The notes under the pieces: model-generated
Told to the model about the DNA's origin: nothing
What the model saw: only the letters and a program-made list of their open reading frames with translations
The model's database searches: none
Part shown: piece after piece, positions 9,592-19,341 of the stretch
Layout of the letters: every line of letters begins with the position of its first letter
Numbering within the stretch: position 1 is the first letter of the stretch
Source: Capnocytophaga sp. oral taxon 878
GTDB taxonomy: Bacteria; Bacteroidota; Bacteroidia; Flavobacteriales; Flavobacteriaceae
Assembly: GCF_002999135.1 (NCBI RefSeq)
Contig: NZ_CP027229.1
Location: forward strand, 372,001-436,000
Direction: 5' to 3'
DNA length: 64,000 bases
Position numbers and translations under genes: made by a program

Positions 9592-10572
9592 CTAAATATG
9601 TCTGTCAATCACATAATTCACCATTAAAGTAAGAGCTTCTTTGTAATCTGAAGAAGGAAAATCATCCAAAATACTGAGGGCTTTTTGCTGAAACTCTTTC
9701 ATCTTAGTAGTAGCGTACTCTAATCCTTTGTGCTTTTTTACAAAGGTTATTACTTCTTTTACACGCTTTTTATCCTTATTATGATTTTTTACCGAGTTAA
9801 TAAGCCAATCTTTTTCCTCTTTGCTACAAGTGTTTAATACATAAATAAGCGGTAAGGTCATTTTTTGCTCTTTAATATCAATACCAGTAGGTTTTCCTAT
9901 AGCTTCGTCAGTATAATCAAAAAGATCATCTTTTATTTGGAAAGCCATACCTATGTGTTCACCAAAAAGACGCATTTTCTCAATAAGTTCATTCTCTTCA
10001 GGCTGTACTGAGCAAGCTCCCATAGCACAGCAAGCAGCTATAAGGGTAGCCGTTTTTTGTCGTATTACCTCGTAATACACCTCTTCTACAATATCTAGCC
10101 TACGCGCTTTTTCCATCTGTAACAGCTCACCTTCACTCATTTCACGTACAGCTACTGATATAATGCGCAATAAGTCAAAATCACCATTGTCTATGGAGAG
10201 TAATAACCCCTTAGAAAGTAGGTAATCGCCTACTAATACAGCTATTTTATTTTTCCATAAAGCATTAATTGAGAAAAATCCTCGTCTCTTATTACTGTCA
10301 TCTACCACATCATCATGCACAAGGGTAGCAGTGTGAATAAGCTCAATAACTGAAGCTCCGCGGTAGGTACGGTCATTTACCTGCCCTCCCGATAACATTT
10401 TAGCTACCAAGAACACAAACATTGGGCGCATCTGCTTACCTTTCCTATTTACTATATAATAAGTAATACGGTTTAACAGTGCTACCTTTGATGCCATAGC
10501 TCCTTGAAACTTCTTTTCAAAAAGCTCCATCTCTTGCCTTATAGGTTCTTTTATTTGAGCTGTTATTTTCAT
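9592..10572 (-). CDS. Polyprenyl diphosphate synthase (long chain)
   Basis: This 326-residue trans-prenyltransferase extends allylic diphosphates with IPP, probably to supply the side chain of menaquinone. The two aspartate-rich metal sites are clear: the first as HDDVVDDSNKRRG and the second as QIKDDLFDYTD. The residues before the first site are bulky enough to fit a long-chain enzyme, but the exact chain length cannot be read. The start codon overlaps the ftsH stop by one base (TAATG), so translation is probably coupled. Confidence 0.88.
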   Translation of the reverse strand: MKITAQIKEPIRQEMELFEKKFQGAMASKVALLNRITYYIVNRKGKQMRPMFVFLVAKMLSGGQVNDRTYRGASVIELIHTATLVHDDVVDDSNKRRGFFSINALWKNKIAVLVGDYLLSKGLLLSIDNGDFDLLRIISVAVREMSEGELLQMEKARRLDIVEEVYYEVIRQKTATLIAACCAMGACSVQPEENELIEKMRLFGEHIGMAFQIKDDLFDYTDEAIGKPTGIDIKEQKMTLPLIYVLNTCSKEEKDWLINSVKNHNKDKKRVKEVITFVKKHKGLEYATTKMKEFQQKALSILDDFPSSDYKEALTLMVNYVIDRHI

Positions 10573-12563
10573 TACACAACCTCAGGGGTATTATTTTCAG
10601 TAGGCTTGTTATTAATAGCTGCCAACGCTTTTTCCTCATCATCCTCTTCGGCCGAATGAGCATCTTTATATTTGCGTTTACCAAAAATATTCTCTAAGTC
10701 ATCTCGGAATATTACTTCTCGCTCTAATAACAAGTTCGCCAAAGTAGTAAGTTTCTCCTTATTTTCACTCAGTATAGTAATAGCTCTTTGATACTGTTCC
10801 TCAATAATTTTTGATATTTCTTCATCTATAAGGTGTGCAGTGCGCTCGCTATAAGGCTTAGTGAAACTATAATCTGCTTGTGATGAATCATAATAGGTAA
10901 GGTTACCTATCTTTTCATTAAGTCCGTAGATAGTAACCATAGCACGTGCTTGCTTAGTTACCTTCTCAAGGTCACTAAGGGCTCCTGTTGATATTTTATC
11001 AAAAATAACTTTCTCAGCAGCACGTCCCCCAAGGGCAGCACACATCTCGTCCAATATCTGCTCAGTACGTACTATTTGTCGCTCTTCAGGTAAGTACCAT
11101 GCCGCTCCTAATGATTGTCCTCGTGGCACAATAGTAACTTTTATCAGCGGAGCAGCATATTGTAATAGCCAGCTTACGGTAGCGTGTCCTGCTTCGTGAA
11201 AAGCTATTGCTTTGCGCTCTTCAGGAGTAAGTATTTTGCTTTTCTTTTCCAAGCCCCCTACTATTCTATCTACTGCATCCAAGAATTCTTGCTTGCTCAC
11301 AGCAGTTTTACCTTTACGAGCAGCTATTAAGGCAGCTTCGTTACATACATTAGCTATATCCGCTCCCGAGAAACCTGGCGTTTGTTTCGCAAGAAAATCA
11401 ATGTCCAGTGTTTCAGCAGTCTTTATAGGTTTTAGGTGTACATTAAATATTTGCTTGCGTTCCGTTAGGTTAGGTAGTTCCACATATATTTGTCGGTCAA
11501 ACCTACCTGCGCGCATCAATGCTTTATCCAAAATATCTGCACGGTTCGTTGCTGCCAATACTATCACATTAGTGTGTGTCCCAAAACCATCCATCTCAGT
11601 AAGTAACTGGTTAAGTGTGTTTTCACGCTCATCGTTAGCACCAGTCATCATATTTTTACCACGTGCACGGCCTATTGCATCAATCTCATCTATAAATATA
11701 ATTGCAGGAGCTTTCTCTTTAGCTTGTTTGAAAAGGTCTCGCACACGTGAGGCTCCTACCCCTACAAACATCTCCACAAAGTCAGAACCCGATAATGAGA
11801 AGAAAGGCACTTGCGCTTCACCTGCTACAGCTTTAGCAAGAAGTGTTTTACCAGTACCAGGAGGCCCTACCAGTAAAGCCCCTCGTGGTATCTTACCTCC
11901 CAATGAAGTATATTTATCCGGATTTTTAAGAAAATCTACAATCTCTTGCACCTCTTCTTTAGCTCCTTCCAAGCCTGCTACATCTTGAAAAGTAACACGT
12001 ATTTCTTTCTTCTCGTCAAACATACGTGCTTTACTCTTCCCTATGCTAAAAATACCACTACCGCCACCGCCACCAGCCATACGGCGCATAACATATATCC
12101 ATGCTCCTATGATAAGAATTATAGGAAGAATAGAAAGCAATAAGTCCGAAAATACATTCTGTTCACTCTTGTTTTCGCGGGTCGTATCAAGGTTATTCTC
12201 TTTTACTATCTGGTCAAAACGGTTCTCAAAGTTACTCAAATCACCCAACTCAAAACGATATTGGGCTACTTGTTCAGCTTTGCTGCTTTGTGATACAGCA
12301 TTACCATTAGGACGCACATCTTTGTGCTCTTCTTTCTTAAGAGCATCAGGGGTAAGGTATACAGTAGCTTCTTTCTTATTAAGGATAATAATCTTTGATA
12401 CATCTCCATTACTTAAGTATTCCTCAAATTTAGCTTGCGGAATTTCTTTAGGCTGCCACCAAAGGTTAGCTCCCGTATAATATTGAAATCCTAACAGAAT
12501 TGCCAGCAAAACAGCATAAAGCCAATAAGCTGAAAACCGATTTTTTTTCTTATTTTCTGCCAT
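10572..12563 (-). CDS. ftsH: ATP-dependent zinc metalloprotease FtsH
   Basis: FtsH is a membrane-anchored AAA+ protease that degrades damaged or regulatory membrane and cytosolic proteins. The 663-residue protein has an N-terminal membrane segment (WLYAVLLAILLGFQYY), a periplasmic domain, a second membrane segment near residue 140 (SILPIILIIGAWIYV), a glycine-rich linker, Walker A GPPGTGKT, Walker B IIFIDEIDAIG, the second region of homology NRADILDKALMRAGRFDRQI and the zinc site HEAGH. It lies between rsfS (2-base gap) and a prenyl synthase gene (1-base overlap). Long frames on the opposite strand are shadows. Confidence 0.97.
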   Translation of the reverse strand: MAENKKKNRFSAYWLYAVLLAILLGFQYYTGANLWWQPKEIPQAKFEEYLSNGDVSKIIILNKKEATVYLTPDALKKEEHKDVRPNGNAVSQSSKAEQVAQYRFELGDLSNFENRFDQIVKENNLDTTRENKSEQNVFSDLLLSILPIILIIGAWIYVMRRMAGGGGGSGIFSIGKSKARMFDEKKEIRVTFQDVAGLEGAKEEVQEIVDFLKNPDKYTSLGGKIPRGALLVGPPGTGKTLLAKAVAGEAQVPFFSLSGSDFVEMFVGVGASRVRDLFKQAKEKAPAIIFIDEIDAIGRARGKNMMTGANDERENTLNQLLTEMDGFGTHTNVIVLAATNRADILDKALMRAGRFDRQIYVELPNLTERKQIFNVHLKPIKTAETLDIDFLAKQTPGFSGADIANVCNEAALIAARKGKTAVSKQEFLDAVDRIVGGLEKKSKILTPEERKAIAFHEAGHATVSWLLQYAAPLIKVTIVPRGQSLGAAWYLPEERQIVRTEQILDEMCAALGGRAAEKVIFDKISTGALSDLEKVTKQARAMVTIYGLNEKIGNLTYYDSSQADYSFTKPYSERTAHLIDEEISKIIEEQYQRAITILSENKEKLTTLANLLLEREVIFRDDLENIFGKRKYKDAHSAEEDDEEKALAAINNKPTENNTPEVV

Positions 12564-12565
12564 AT

Positions 12566-12937
12566 TTAATACTTAGTTTCTATATTAATGATTTTAGCAT
12601 CTCCCCAAAGCCCCTCAAGGTCATAATGCTCACGAATACGGTTTTGAAATACGTGTACCACCACATCTACATAGTCAATAAGTATCCATTCAGCATTAGC
12701 TTCTCCCTCTACGTGCCAAGGGTGCTGATGCCCTTCTGCTTGGCTTACTACTTTTTGTATTGAGCCCGAAATAGCTGCTACTTGGGTATTAGATCCCCCA
12801 CTACAAATGATAAAATAATCACACACCGTGTTCTCTACCTCACGCAAATCGAGTATAGTGATGTCGGCTCCTTTAACCTTTTCAATACCAGCTATGATAT
12901 TAGTAATCAGATGATTTGAAGATAATTCTTTATTCAA
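12566..12937 (-). CDS. rsfS: Ribosomal silencing factor RsfS
   Basis: RsfS binds ribosomal protein uL14 and blocks joining of the subunits when translation must slow down. The 123-residue protein has the full family core: KGADITILDLREVENTVCDY, then FIICSGGSNTQVAAIS and a C-terminal WILIDYVDVVVHVFQNRIRE. It is the first gene of the rsfS-ftsH-prenyl synthase operon and has a promoter at 12987-13016. The rsfS-ftsH pairing is common in Bacteroidota. Confidence 0.93.
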   Translation of the reverse strand: MNKELSSNHLITNIIAGIEKVKGADITILDLREVENTVCDYFIICSGGSNTQVAAISGSIQKVVSQAEGHQHPWHVEGEANAEWILIDYVDVVVHVFQNRIREHYDLEGLWGDAKIINIETKY

Positions 12938-12986
12938 TGTTCTAATGTTTTACAGTTTAATTAAAATATTCATATTAAAAAACGTG

Positions 12987-13016
12987 CAAAGATACAAAAT
13001 AATTATCAATTTACAA
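12987..13016 (-). promoter_or_regulatory. Promoter of the rsfS-ftsH operon
   Basis: The - strand has TTG (13016-13014), a 19-bp spacer and TATCTTTG (12994-12987), 50 bases before the rsfS start. Confidence 0.75.
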
Positions 13017-13208
13017 TTAACAAACAACAAAAAAGTATTTTTATTCCTCTTCACCACACCCTTTTTCATCATTTATACCCTCCCTGCTTAATCTTTTTCC
13101 TCACCCAATCCTTACCTCCCAATACCCAATCACTAACGCAATCCTAAGCACAAAAAAACTATCTTAAATTCTCCCCAAAAAATAAATATAACATCAATAA
13201 GGACTGAA

Positions 13209-13252
13209 CGAACGAATAACGAAGGATAAACGAACTATAAACGAAGGATAGT
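13209..13252. repeat. 11-bp-periodic intergenic repeat, copy A
   Basis: CGAA words occur at 13209, 13213, 13220, 13231 and 13242; the last three are exactly 11 bp apart (units CGAAGGATAAA, CGAACTATAAA, CGAAGGATAGT). A 31-base stretch (13220-13250) is identical to the copy at 20040-20070. Confidence 0.85.
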
Positions 13253-13423
13253 TTGTCAACTAATGCAGCTCACTATATCACCAAAAGAAAATGTGATGAA
13301 AGATATGTAAACCCCGAGTTCCTCTAAAATAACTAAGAAAAACAGAAAAAACTGCTATTTTTTACCTCCAAAACAGAAAAATATCATATCTCATTTTTCC
13401 TGTACAATAAGCACAAAGCATAA

Positions 13424-13473
13424 AAAAATCTGTTTTTAAGACACAGTTTTAAATGTCTCAAAAACAGATTTTT
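13424..13473 (-). terminator. Terminator of the tadA / barrel-protein operon
   Basis: A 20-bp stem with one mismatch (13424-13443 with 13454-13473) lies 38 bases after the barrel-protein stop codon on the - strand and ends in an A/T-rich run that gives T residues after the stem. Confidence 0.75.
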
Positions 13474-13510
13474 ATATTTCATTCCAAAAAGAACTCTTCT
13501 CTCTTATTTC

Positions 13511-15424
13511 TTATCTAAACGGAATAACCCCCGGAATACGCTGGCTAAAACTTCTAAGCCTAAAATCATCATTAGTATCTCCCGTTATTTTGAAAATATT
13601 TTTACCCACATTAGGTATAGTAGGGTAGTAGGCAAATGAAAACTGTATCGCCCCAAAAGGCAGATAGTCATTAGTAATATAAAACCCTACTGAAAATTTC
13701 GAATACAAATCAGGTTTAGCCAAAACAATACGCCCCTGCCCAATAAACCCCAAATCAGCCGATAAAAACGGACTAATACGAAAACCTATAAGCTGAAAAG
13801 GAGCATAAATCTGCGTTTGCGAAGTAATCATTAGCTTGCGCGTACCCTCCAACATATCGCTATGAAAGCCCGCTATACCATAAGGTTCATTTAGGCTTAT
13901 CCTTTTCGGCTGATATACAAACTCATTAAGACCAACAGAGAACGAAGCTTTCAAAAACTCTCTAAAATGCCACCCTCCTATATTGAAAAGCCTTGTAAAA
14001 TGAGTCGCATCACCCCTAATAACTATTTCCTTTAAGCCCCCATCCACTACAAAGCTACCCATCTCCAACCCTATCGAATAGTACCGCTTCTTACTGTAAT
14101 AAGCGTTAGACCCACCTACCGATAAGTAAGGCAACAACCTACCATATCGCCATACCATCCCCGAGGTAAGAAATACCGAATGCCCCAAGCTCACATCTTC
14201 AATATCACCATTTCTAAAAATATATCTATCTTTAGCAAAGCTACTACTGTTCAAACTGAACTGCGTGAGCAATATGTTTTCATTGCCATAATAAGCATCA
14301 GTGTCAGGCCTTTCACTACTATTGCGGTAGAAACTAGTGTTGCGAAAGTTTATCCCTACTATAAAACTGTTAATATGATTGTTATAAGATTTTTGCAGAG
14401 GCGTAACCCAGCTTCCAAAAGCATTAAATGATTTATTTAAGTAAGTAGGCTCATAGTTAGGCGAAGGGGCTTCAATAGGCTCATTAAACTCTCGTTCCGT
14501 ACGAATATCACGCATTTCATAGTACGATAAGTTACCCGACCATCGTGCTAAAGGCGAATACAACGGACGATTAATATGAATCGATTTGCTGAAATAGTTA
14601 TGATAATCATTGTAGTAAGCAGCACGCACATTTATGTATGAATTTCGAATATTGCGCAATGCATAACTAAACCCTTTTCCATTATTAGCCAACCCCGAAA
14701 ACGACTGCTGGTACGTAACCGATGCCTCGTGTCCTAAGCCAAAAAGGTTTCTTTCACTCAGCCGAGTCCACCCACGGCTACCCGTAAGGTCACCGTCAAA
14801 GTACATTGTCCAAGCATCCAGAACATTCACTTTCACATCTACCGAGTCCGATAACATACTTGTAGGAACCGCCTCTATCACTACCCTACGCACATAGCGT
14901 TGGTTTCTCAGTAGGCGCTCACTTTCACTCAGTAGCAAAGTGTCCAAAGCAGTATTTTGCTTAAAAAGCAATTGCCTTCTTACGGTTCCTTCACGTGTTT
15001 TAATATGCAAAGCATTCCCATAGCGTTCCCATCTATTGCTAGGCTGCTTGCTCAGGTCTTTCTCATCAAACCCAAAGGGGTCAAGAGTTGTAATAACAAT
15101 GTTTCTAATTATTTTCCCCTGATAAGAAGATTTTTTAAGGGGATTAGGCGAAGTGGTAATTATTGTAGAAGTAACTGTAGCAGAGGTAGTAGTCCCTGTA
15201 GCAGTATGTTCTTCTACTACTATCAGGTGGTCAAGGTTTTTTGTAACTTTATGTGAGCGTAAGTAATTACGTATACGCTGATATAAAGTTTTATTCTTAG
15301 CTACCCGTTCAGGTTTTATAGGGCGTACAATAGTATCTTTTGTTTGTAATGTATCAACTGTTTGGGCAAAACTTAAGGGTATTGCCAAAAAGAAATACAA
15401 TATGAACACAAAAGCTCTTATCAT
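13511..15424 (-). CDS. BamA/TamA-type outer membrane barrel protein
   Basis: This 637-residue exported protein has signal peptide MIRAFVFILYFFLAIPLSFA and a linker rich in Thr and Ser (about 65-95). One POTRA-like region follows (about 100-210), with KIIRNIVITTLDPFG and YVRRVVIEAVPTSMLSDSVD. The rest is a beta-barrel made of alternating aromatic strands. Only one POTRA-like domain is seen, so it is not BamA itself (which has five). It may be a smaller Omp85 relative with an unknown client. Its start overlaps the end of tadA by 4 bases (ATGA). Confidence 0.65.
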   Translation of the reverse strand: MIRAFVFILYFFLAIPLSFAQTVDTLQTKDTIVRPIKPERVAKNKTLYQRIRNYLRSHKVTKNLDHLIVVEEHTATGTTTSATVTSTIITTSPNPLKKSSYQGKIIRNIVITTLDPFGFDEKDLSKQPSNRWERYGNALHIKTREGTVRRQLLFKQNTALDTLLLSESERLLRNQRYVRRVVIEAVPTSMLSDSVDVKVNVLDAWTMYFDGDLTGSRGWTRLSERNLFGLGHEASVTYQQSFSGLANNGKGFSYALRNIRNSYINVRAAYYNDYHNYFSKSIHINRPLYSPLARWSGNLSYYEMRDIRTEREFNEPIEAPSPNYEPTYLNKSFNAFGSWVTPLQKSYNNHINSFIVGINFRNTSFYRNSSERPDTDAYYGNENILLTQFSLNSSSFAKDRYIFRNGDIEDVSLGHSVFLTSGMVWRYGRLLPYLSVGGSNAYYSKKRYYSIGLEMGSFVVDGGLKEIVIRGDATHFTRLFNIGGWHFREFLKASFSVGLNEFVYQPKRISLNEPYGIAGFHSDMLEGTRKLMITSQTQIYAPFQLIGFRISPFLSADLGFIGQGRIVLAKPDLYSKFSVGFYITNDYLPFGAIQFSFAYYPTIPNVGKNIFKITGDTNDDFRLRSFSQRIPGVIPFR

Positions 15425-15858
15425 CGTCTTTTTTGCTGAAAAAAATCTTTAAGTAGTAAAGTTGCTTCTTCGGCCAAAACTCCTGTAGTAATTTCAGTTT
15501 TAGGGTGTAATTTTCCTCCCATAGCAGTATAGCCACGGTGGGTATCGGCAGCAGCATACACCAACCTACTTAACTGGCTCCAATACAAGGCTCCTGCACA
15601 CATAGCACAAGGCTCCAATGTGAGGTACATAGTGCAGCCAGTAAGGTATTTACCTCCTAAATAGTGGGCAGCCATAGTAATAGCCTGCATTTCAGCGTGT
15701 GCTGTTACATCATTTAGCCGTTCTGTAAGATTATGCGCACGAGCAATAATCTTATTATCTATGGTAATAATTGCCCCTACAGGTATTTCGTCTTCGTCAA
15801 AAGCCAATTGGGCTTCTTCCAAAGCTCTTTGCATATAATAAATATCCTCTTGTGTCAA
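15421..15858 (-). CDS. tadA: tRNA-specific adenosine deaminase / nucleoside deaminase
   Basis: This 145-residue zinc deaminase has the two catalytic motifs HAEMQAI (His ligand and catalytic Glu) and PCAMCAGA (two Cys ligands). TadA changes A34 to inosine in tRNA-Arg(ACG). Some short deaminases of this family act on guanine or cytosine instead, but the length and the CAMCAGALYWSQLSRLVYAA stretch fit TadA best. It shares a 4-base overlap with the downstream barrel-protein gene, which suggests a common transcript. Confidence 0.88.
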   Translation of the reverse strand: MTQEDIYYMQRALEEAQLAFDEDEIPVGAIITIDNKIIARAHNLTERLNDVTAHAEMQAITMAAHYLGGKYLTGCTMYLTLEPCAMCAGALYWSQLSRLVYAAADTHRGYTAMGGKLHPKTEITTGVLAEEATLLLKDFFQQKRR

Positions 15859-16222
15859 AATTTAAAAGTTTTATTTCTGAAATTCTCTTACCATTACTCT
15901 ACTTCCTCTTTTAACTCATTTTCACTGAAAGAATATGCTTTCAGTTACTAAAATCCAATCTTTGTAGAATCTAAAAAACACTTTGGATATAAACCATCAA
16001 AATGTTTTCCTTCCCAAAGTTTTTCTTTTATTATCAGCATTCTATAAGTAACTAAAGAAAAAATAGCCAAAAGCTTTAATTTTAGTAAAAAAAGAGCAAT
16101 AAAAAAATTACTTTAACAAAGCACAAAAACTTTGCCAAAGTAATTTTAATGTTAAATTCTGTGTTAGAAGTACTTACCCTTCCTCCTACAGAATTAGTTT
16201 TTTCTTCAAAAAGGAAATAATA
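15859..16222. other. Gene-free stretch upstream of tadA
   Basis: These 364 bases hold a terminator-like hairpin (16104-16147) for the serA-DUF937 unit. I found no convincing TAnnTTTG box for tadA and no reading frame with coding character. Confidence 0.55.
16104..16147 (-). terminator. Terminator after the serA-DUF937 unit
   Basis: Arms 16104-16121 and 16130-16147 pair over 18 bp with two mismatches and an 8-base loop. On the - strand the second arm ends in a T run. It lies 76 bases past the DUF937 stop. Confidence 0.7.
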
Positions 16223-16615
16223 CTATTTTTTTCCAAATAAATTTCCTATGCCACCCATAATGTCGTCCATTACGCTGCCGTCTTTGTTCTTGTCTAAGAA
16301 AGAGGTAAGCATATCACTTATACTACCACCTTTACCTGAAAAGAACTGGCTAATCATAGGGGTTAGGTTTTGGAATATGTCGGTCACATTACTTAATGAT
16401 ACCCCTGTTTTCTCACTAATAGCGTTTAGGGTGCTGTTCTGTTCCTCACCAGTAAGTTTGTTCATAAGCTCTGAGCCATCGCTATTACCTACCATTGATT
16501 TTAACGAATCTATTACTGAGCTCACTTTATCGGTACCAATACCTGTTTTTTCGCTCAATCCGCTTACTAACTGCTGAAGGTTTTCACCTCCCAAAAAGTC
16601 TAAAATTCCTGCCAT
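16223..16615 (-). CDS. DUF937 (YidB-like) protein
   Basis: This 130-residue acidic, Gly- and Ser-rich helical protein starts with AGILDFLGGENLQQLVSGLS and has two related helical repeats. It ends in a glycine-rich DKNKDGSVMDDIMGGIGNLF tail, the pattern of the DUF937/YidB family. The function is not known. The gene lies 6 bases after serA on the same strand. The DKNKDGS segment looks like a calcium-binding EF-hand loop; this is only a resemblance. Confidence 0.75.
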   Translation of the reverse strand: MAGILDFLGGENLQQLVSGLSEKTGIGTDKVSSVIDSLKSMVGNSDGSELMNKLTGEEQNSTLNAISEKTGVSLSNVTDIFQNLTPMISQFFSGKGGSISDMLTSFLDKNKDGSVMDDIMGGIGNLFGKK

Positions 16616-16621
16616 AATATA

Positions 16622-17581
16622 TTATTTAAATAAGTTTACAATTTGTGCTGCCAGCTCATCACCTATACGGTCTTGTGCTTCAACGGTAGCTGCCCCTATA
16701 TGCGGACTAAGTGATACTTGGTCGTGCATAAGTACTTGTATAGCAGGTACAGGCTCATTTTCAAATACATCCAATCCTGCAAAAGCTACCTTATGGTGTT
16801 CCATAGCGTGTAGTAGCTCTACCTCATTTAAGGCTCCACCACGTGCCAAGTTAATAACTCCTACACCATCCTTCATTAAGGCAAACTCTTGTGCATCTAG
16901 TACATAACCACCCTCTTGCGGACTGTTGTTTAAGGTGATAAAGTCAGCTTTGCTTAATACTTCTTCCTTGCTAACAGTTTTTATGTTGAAATTAAGTGTT
17001 TGCCCATCAAAAAATGAAAGTTCAATAGCTGCTTCATTTACTTTAGGGTCATAAGCCAATATTCTCATACCCAATCCAATAGCTATGCGTGCTACAGCTT
17101 GTCCACTTCTGCCAAATCCTATAATGCCTAAGGTCTTTCCGCGCAGTTCAGTACCATTGTTATATCTTTTCTTTAGTTCATTAAATTGGGTATCACCCTC
17201 CAAAGGCATATCGCGGTTTGAGTTGTGCAAAAAGCGCACTCCACTGAAAAGATGAGCAAATACCAATTCAGCTACCGAGTTAGCCGATGAAGCTGGAGTG
17301 TTAATAACATGTATATTTTTGTTTTTGGCGTATGCCACATCAATATTATCCATTCCTACGCCACCTCTTCCTATAAGTTTCAGTGTGGGGCATCCATCTA
17401 TAATATCTTTGCGCACTTGGGTAGCCGAGCGCACCAGTAGTGCATTAATTTCATTCTTATTGATATAGTCAATAAGTTGGTTTTGTGCTACTTTGGTAGT
17501 AAGTACTTCAAAACCTTCTTTTTCCAAAGCCTCTTTTCCAGCTTCCGATATGCCATCATTGGCAAGTATTTTTATCGCCAT
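16622..17581 (-). CDS. serA: D-3-phosphoglycerate dehydrogenase (D-2-hydroxyacid dehydrogenase family)
   Basis: This 319-residue NAD-dependent dehydrogenase would oxidise 3-phosphoglycerate in the first step of serine synthesis. It shows the NAD-binding motif GIIGFGRSGQAVARIA, the catalytic Arg in NLARGGALNE, the Glu in FENEPVP and the catalytic His in LSPHIGAAT. It lacks the C-terminal ACT regulatory domain of E. coli SerA, as is normal for Bacteroidota. serC is not next to it, so a different 2-hydroxyacid substrate cannot be excluded. Confidence 0.82.
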   Translation of the reverse strand: MAIKILANDGISEAGKEALEKEGFEVLTTKVAQNQLIDYINKNEINALLVRSATQVRKDIIDGCPTLKLIGRGGVGMDNIDVAYAKNKNIHVINTPASSANSVAELVFAHLFSGVRFLHNSNRDMPLEGDTQFNELKKRYNNGTELRGKTLGIIGFGRSGQAVARIAIGLGMRILAYDPKVNEAAIELSFFDGQTLNFNIKTVSKEEVLSKADFITLNNSPQEGGYVLDAQEFALMKDGVGVINLARGGALNEVELLHAMEHHKVAFAGLDVFENEPVPAIQVLMHDQVSLSPHIGAATVEAQDRIGDELAAQIVNLFK

Positions 17582-17627
17582 TATTCTTTTAAAATTTTGT
17601 GTCTAATTTAATTTGCTAATCTCCTAA

Positions 17628-18311
17628 TTACACCCCTCTTTGTACTACTTCAAAAATATGTTCTCCATCACATTTAAGAGTTTTAGAAGGGAATTTAAGT
17701 ATCAACGCATAGTCGTGCGTAGCCATTAATATTGTCCTTCCCGATTTGTTAATCTCTTGTAGCACCTGCATTATTTCCACTCTAGTTTCAGGATCTAAGT
17801 TACCTGTAGGTTCATCTGCCAATATTAACTCAGGGTTGTTTAGCAGAGCACGGGCTATAGCCACTCGTTGCTGCTCACCTCCCGATAGTTCGTGAGGGTA
17901 CTTAAAATCCTTTGTCTCCATCTTCACTTTAGCCAACACCTCGCCTATACGTTGCTTTATTTCTATTTTATCCGTCCAGCCTGTTGCTTTCAGTACAAAA
18001 GCAAGATTGTCATATACAGTGCGGTCTGTAAGCAGTTTAAAGTCTTGAAATACTATTCCTAACTTCCGGCGCAATAGGGGTATTTTGTCCTCATTCAGCT
18101 TTTTAAGGTTGAATCCAGCTACCTTCCCCTGTCCTTCTGTAAGGGGCAAATCACCATATAGCAATTTGATAAGAGAACTTTTGCCCGAGCCCGTTCTCCC
18201 GATAAGATACACCAATTCTCCTTTCCCAATCACTAAATTTACATTGGAAAGAATAAGATTGTTTTTCTGATATATTGATACGTCTTTTAACTGTAATATA
18301 GGGGTTTCCAT
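17628..18311 (-). CDS. ftsE: Cell division ABC-type ATPase FtsE
   Basis: FtsE with FtsX regulates cell-wall hydrolases at the septum. The 227-residue ATPase has Walker [10 protein letters not shown], the signature [15 protein letters not shown], Walker [14 protein letters not shown] and the switch His in MATHDYALI. The FtsE-type sequence [20 protein letters not shown] around the Q-loop separates it from LolD transporters. ftsX is not adjacent. A promoter-like sequence lies at 18356-18389. Confidence 0.87.
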   Translation of the reverse strand: METPILQLKDVSIYQKNNLILSNVNLVIGKGELVYLIGRTGSGKSSLIKLLYGDLPLTEGQGKVAGFNLKKLNEDKIPLLRRKLGIVFQDFKLLTDRTVYDNLAFVLKATGWTDKIEIKQRIGEVLAKVKMETKDFKYPHELSGGEQQRVAIARALLNNPELILADEPTGNLDPETRVEIMQVLQEINKSGRTILMATHDYALILKFPSKTLKCDGEHIFEVVQRGV

Positions 18312-18355
18312 TAATACTGATAATAAGCTACATTGGGTAAACTCATAATTTATCG

Positions 18356-18389
18356 CAAAGGTACAAAATAATTAACAATTAATCACCAA
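18356..18389 (-). promoter_or_regulatory. Probable promoter of ftsE
   Basis: TACCTTTG lies on the - strand at 18363-18356, 45 bases before ftsE. The best TTG (18389-18387) is 23 bp away, so the -33 part is less sure. Confidence 0.5.
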
Positions 18390-18470
18390 CAATTAACATT
18401 TTTAACATTTTTCGGGTATTGGAAATAATAGAAATTAAAACCTCCTCCAAGTTTTATATACCCCAGCACC

Positions 18471-19259
18471 TTAACTACTAAAAAACAAATCAAACTCATC
18501 AATTACCGTTAAAAAACTTTCAGGCAGATAATCCAAGCGCACTTTAGTAACTATTTCAGTAGGCATATTTTTATAAAAAGCAGTAGCTATACCCCCAGTA
18601 ATGCACGCAAGGGTATCACTATCTCCTCCTATCGATATAGCCAAGCGTATGGCACTTTCATAATCAGTGCTTTCCAAAAACGCTACTATAGCTTGCGGTA
18701 CCGTTTCTTGGCAACTTTCATTGAACTGATAAGTACCGCGAATGCTATCAAGGCTAAATTCCAAATCATAACCAAAAAGGAGCTGTATGTGCTCCTTAAT
18801 AGCCTCTTTACTGCTACCAGTCCGTGCTAAAAAAATAGCTACAGCAGTAGCTTGCGCTCCTTTAATACCTTCAGGGTGATTATGAGTTACTTCTGCCGTT
18901 TCTTGTGCTTTTTTCAGTACTGTTGGTAAGTCATTATAAGCAAAACCCACCGGACTTACTCTCATTGCCGAACCATTGCCCCAGCTATTGTAAGGGGCTG
19001 TAGGAGCGTCCTCCCTCAACCATCTTTCAAAACGCTCTCCATAGCCTCTATGCGGATATTGCTTGCCGTAATATAACATAGTCTCTCCAAAATCTTTATC
19101 GTGCAATATCGCATCAGCAATAGCTATGGTCATTACTGTATCATCAGTAAAAGTAGTCTCTTTGCCAAAAAGCGGGAACTTTGTAGTGTGTATATTGTTA
19201 AATTCATACACCGAGCCTATTACATCACCCGCTATAGCACCTAAAATGCTTTGTTTCAT
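18471..19259 (-). CDS. ADP-ribosylglycohydrolase family protein
   Basis: This 262-residue protein has the two metal-binding motifs of the DraG/ARH family: FTDDTVMTIAIADA near the N-terminus and GGDSDTLACITGG near the C-terminus. It also has the GAIAGDVIGSVYE start. Enzymes of this family remove ADP-ribose from proteins or nucleic acids, or cleave related ADP-ribose compounds; the target here is unknown. It stands alone, with no ADP-ribosyltransferase or phage gene next to it. Confidence 0.85.
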   Translation of the reverse strand: MKQSILGAIAGDVIGSVYEFNNIHTTKFPLFGKETTFTDDTVMTIAIADAILHDKDFGETMLYYGKQYPHRGYGERFERWLREDAPTAPYNSWGNGSAMRVSPVGFAYNDLPTVLKKAQETAEVTHNHPEGIKGAQATAVAIFLARTGSSKEAIKEHIQLLFGYDLEFSLDSIRGTYQFNESCQETVPQAIVAFLESTDYESAIRLAISIGGDSDTLACITGGIATAFYKNMPTEIVTKVRLDYLPESFLTVIDEFDLFFSS

Positions 19260-19341
19260 CTTTTTATGGTTTAGTTTATACCTTGTCTCAAAGTTTTCTT
19301 TTTAGTCCCAACACTCATAAAAATCCTAAAACTATAAGCCT

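Larger units (their letters stand above)
12938..13510. other. Gene-free stretch between rsfS and the barrel-protein gene
   Basis: This 573-base AT-rich stretch holds the rsfS promoter at its left end, a copy of the 11-bp-periodic repeat (13209-13252) in the middle, and a terminator hairpin (13424-13473) at its right end. I see no credible reading frame or RNA gene in the rest. Confidence 0.6.

Noticed and set aside
11212..11988. 258-residue frame opposite ftsH
   Set aside because: It is antisense to a well-conserved gene and has low-complexity Ser/Leu-rich content. It is a shadow frame.
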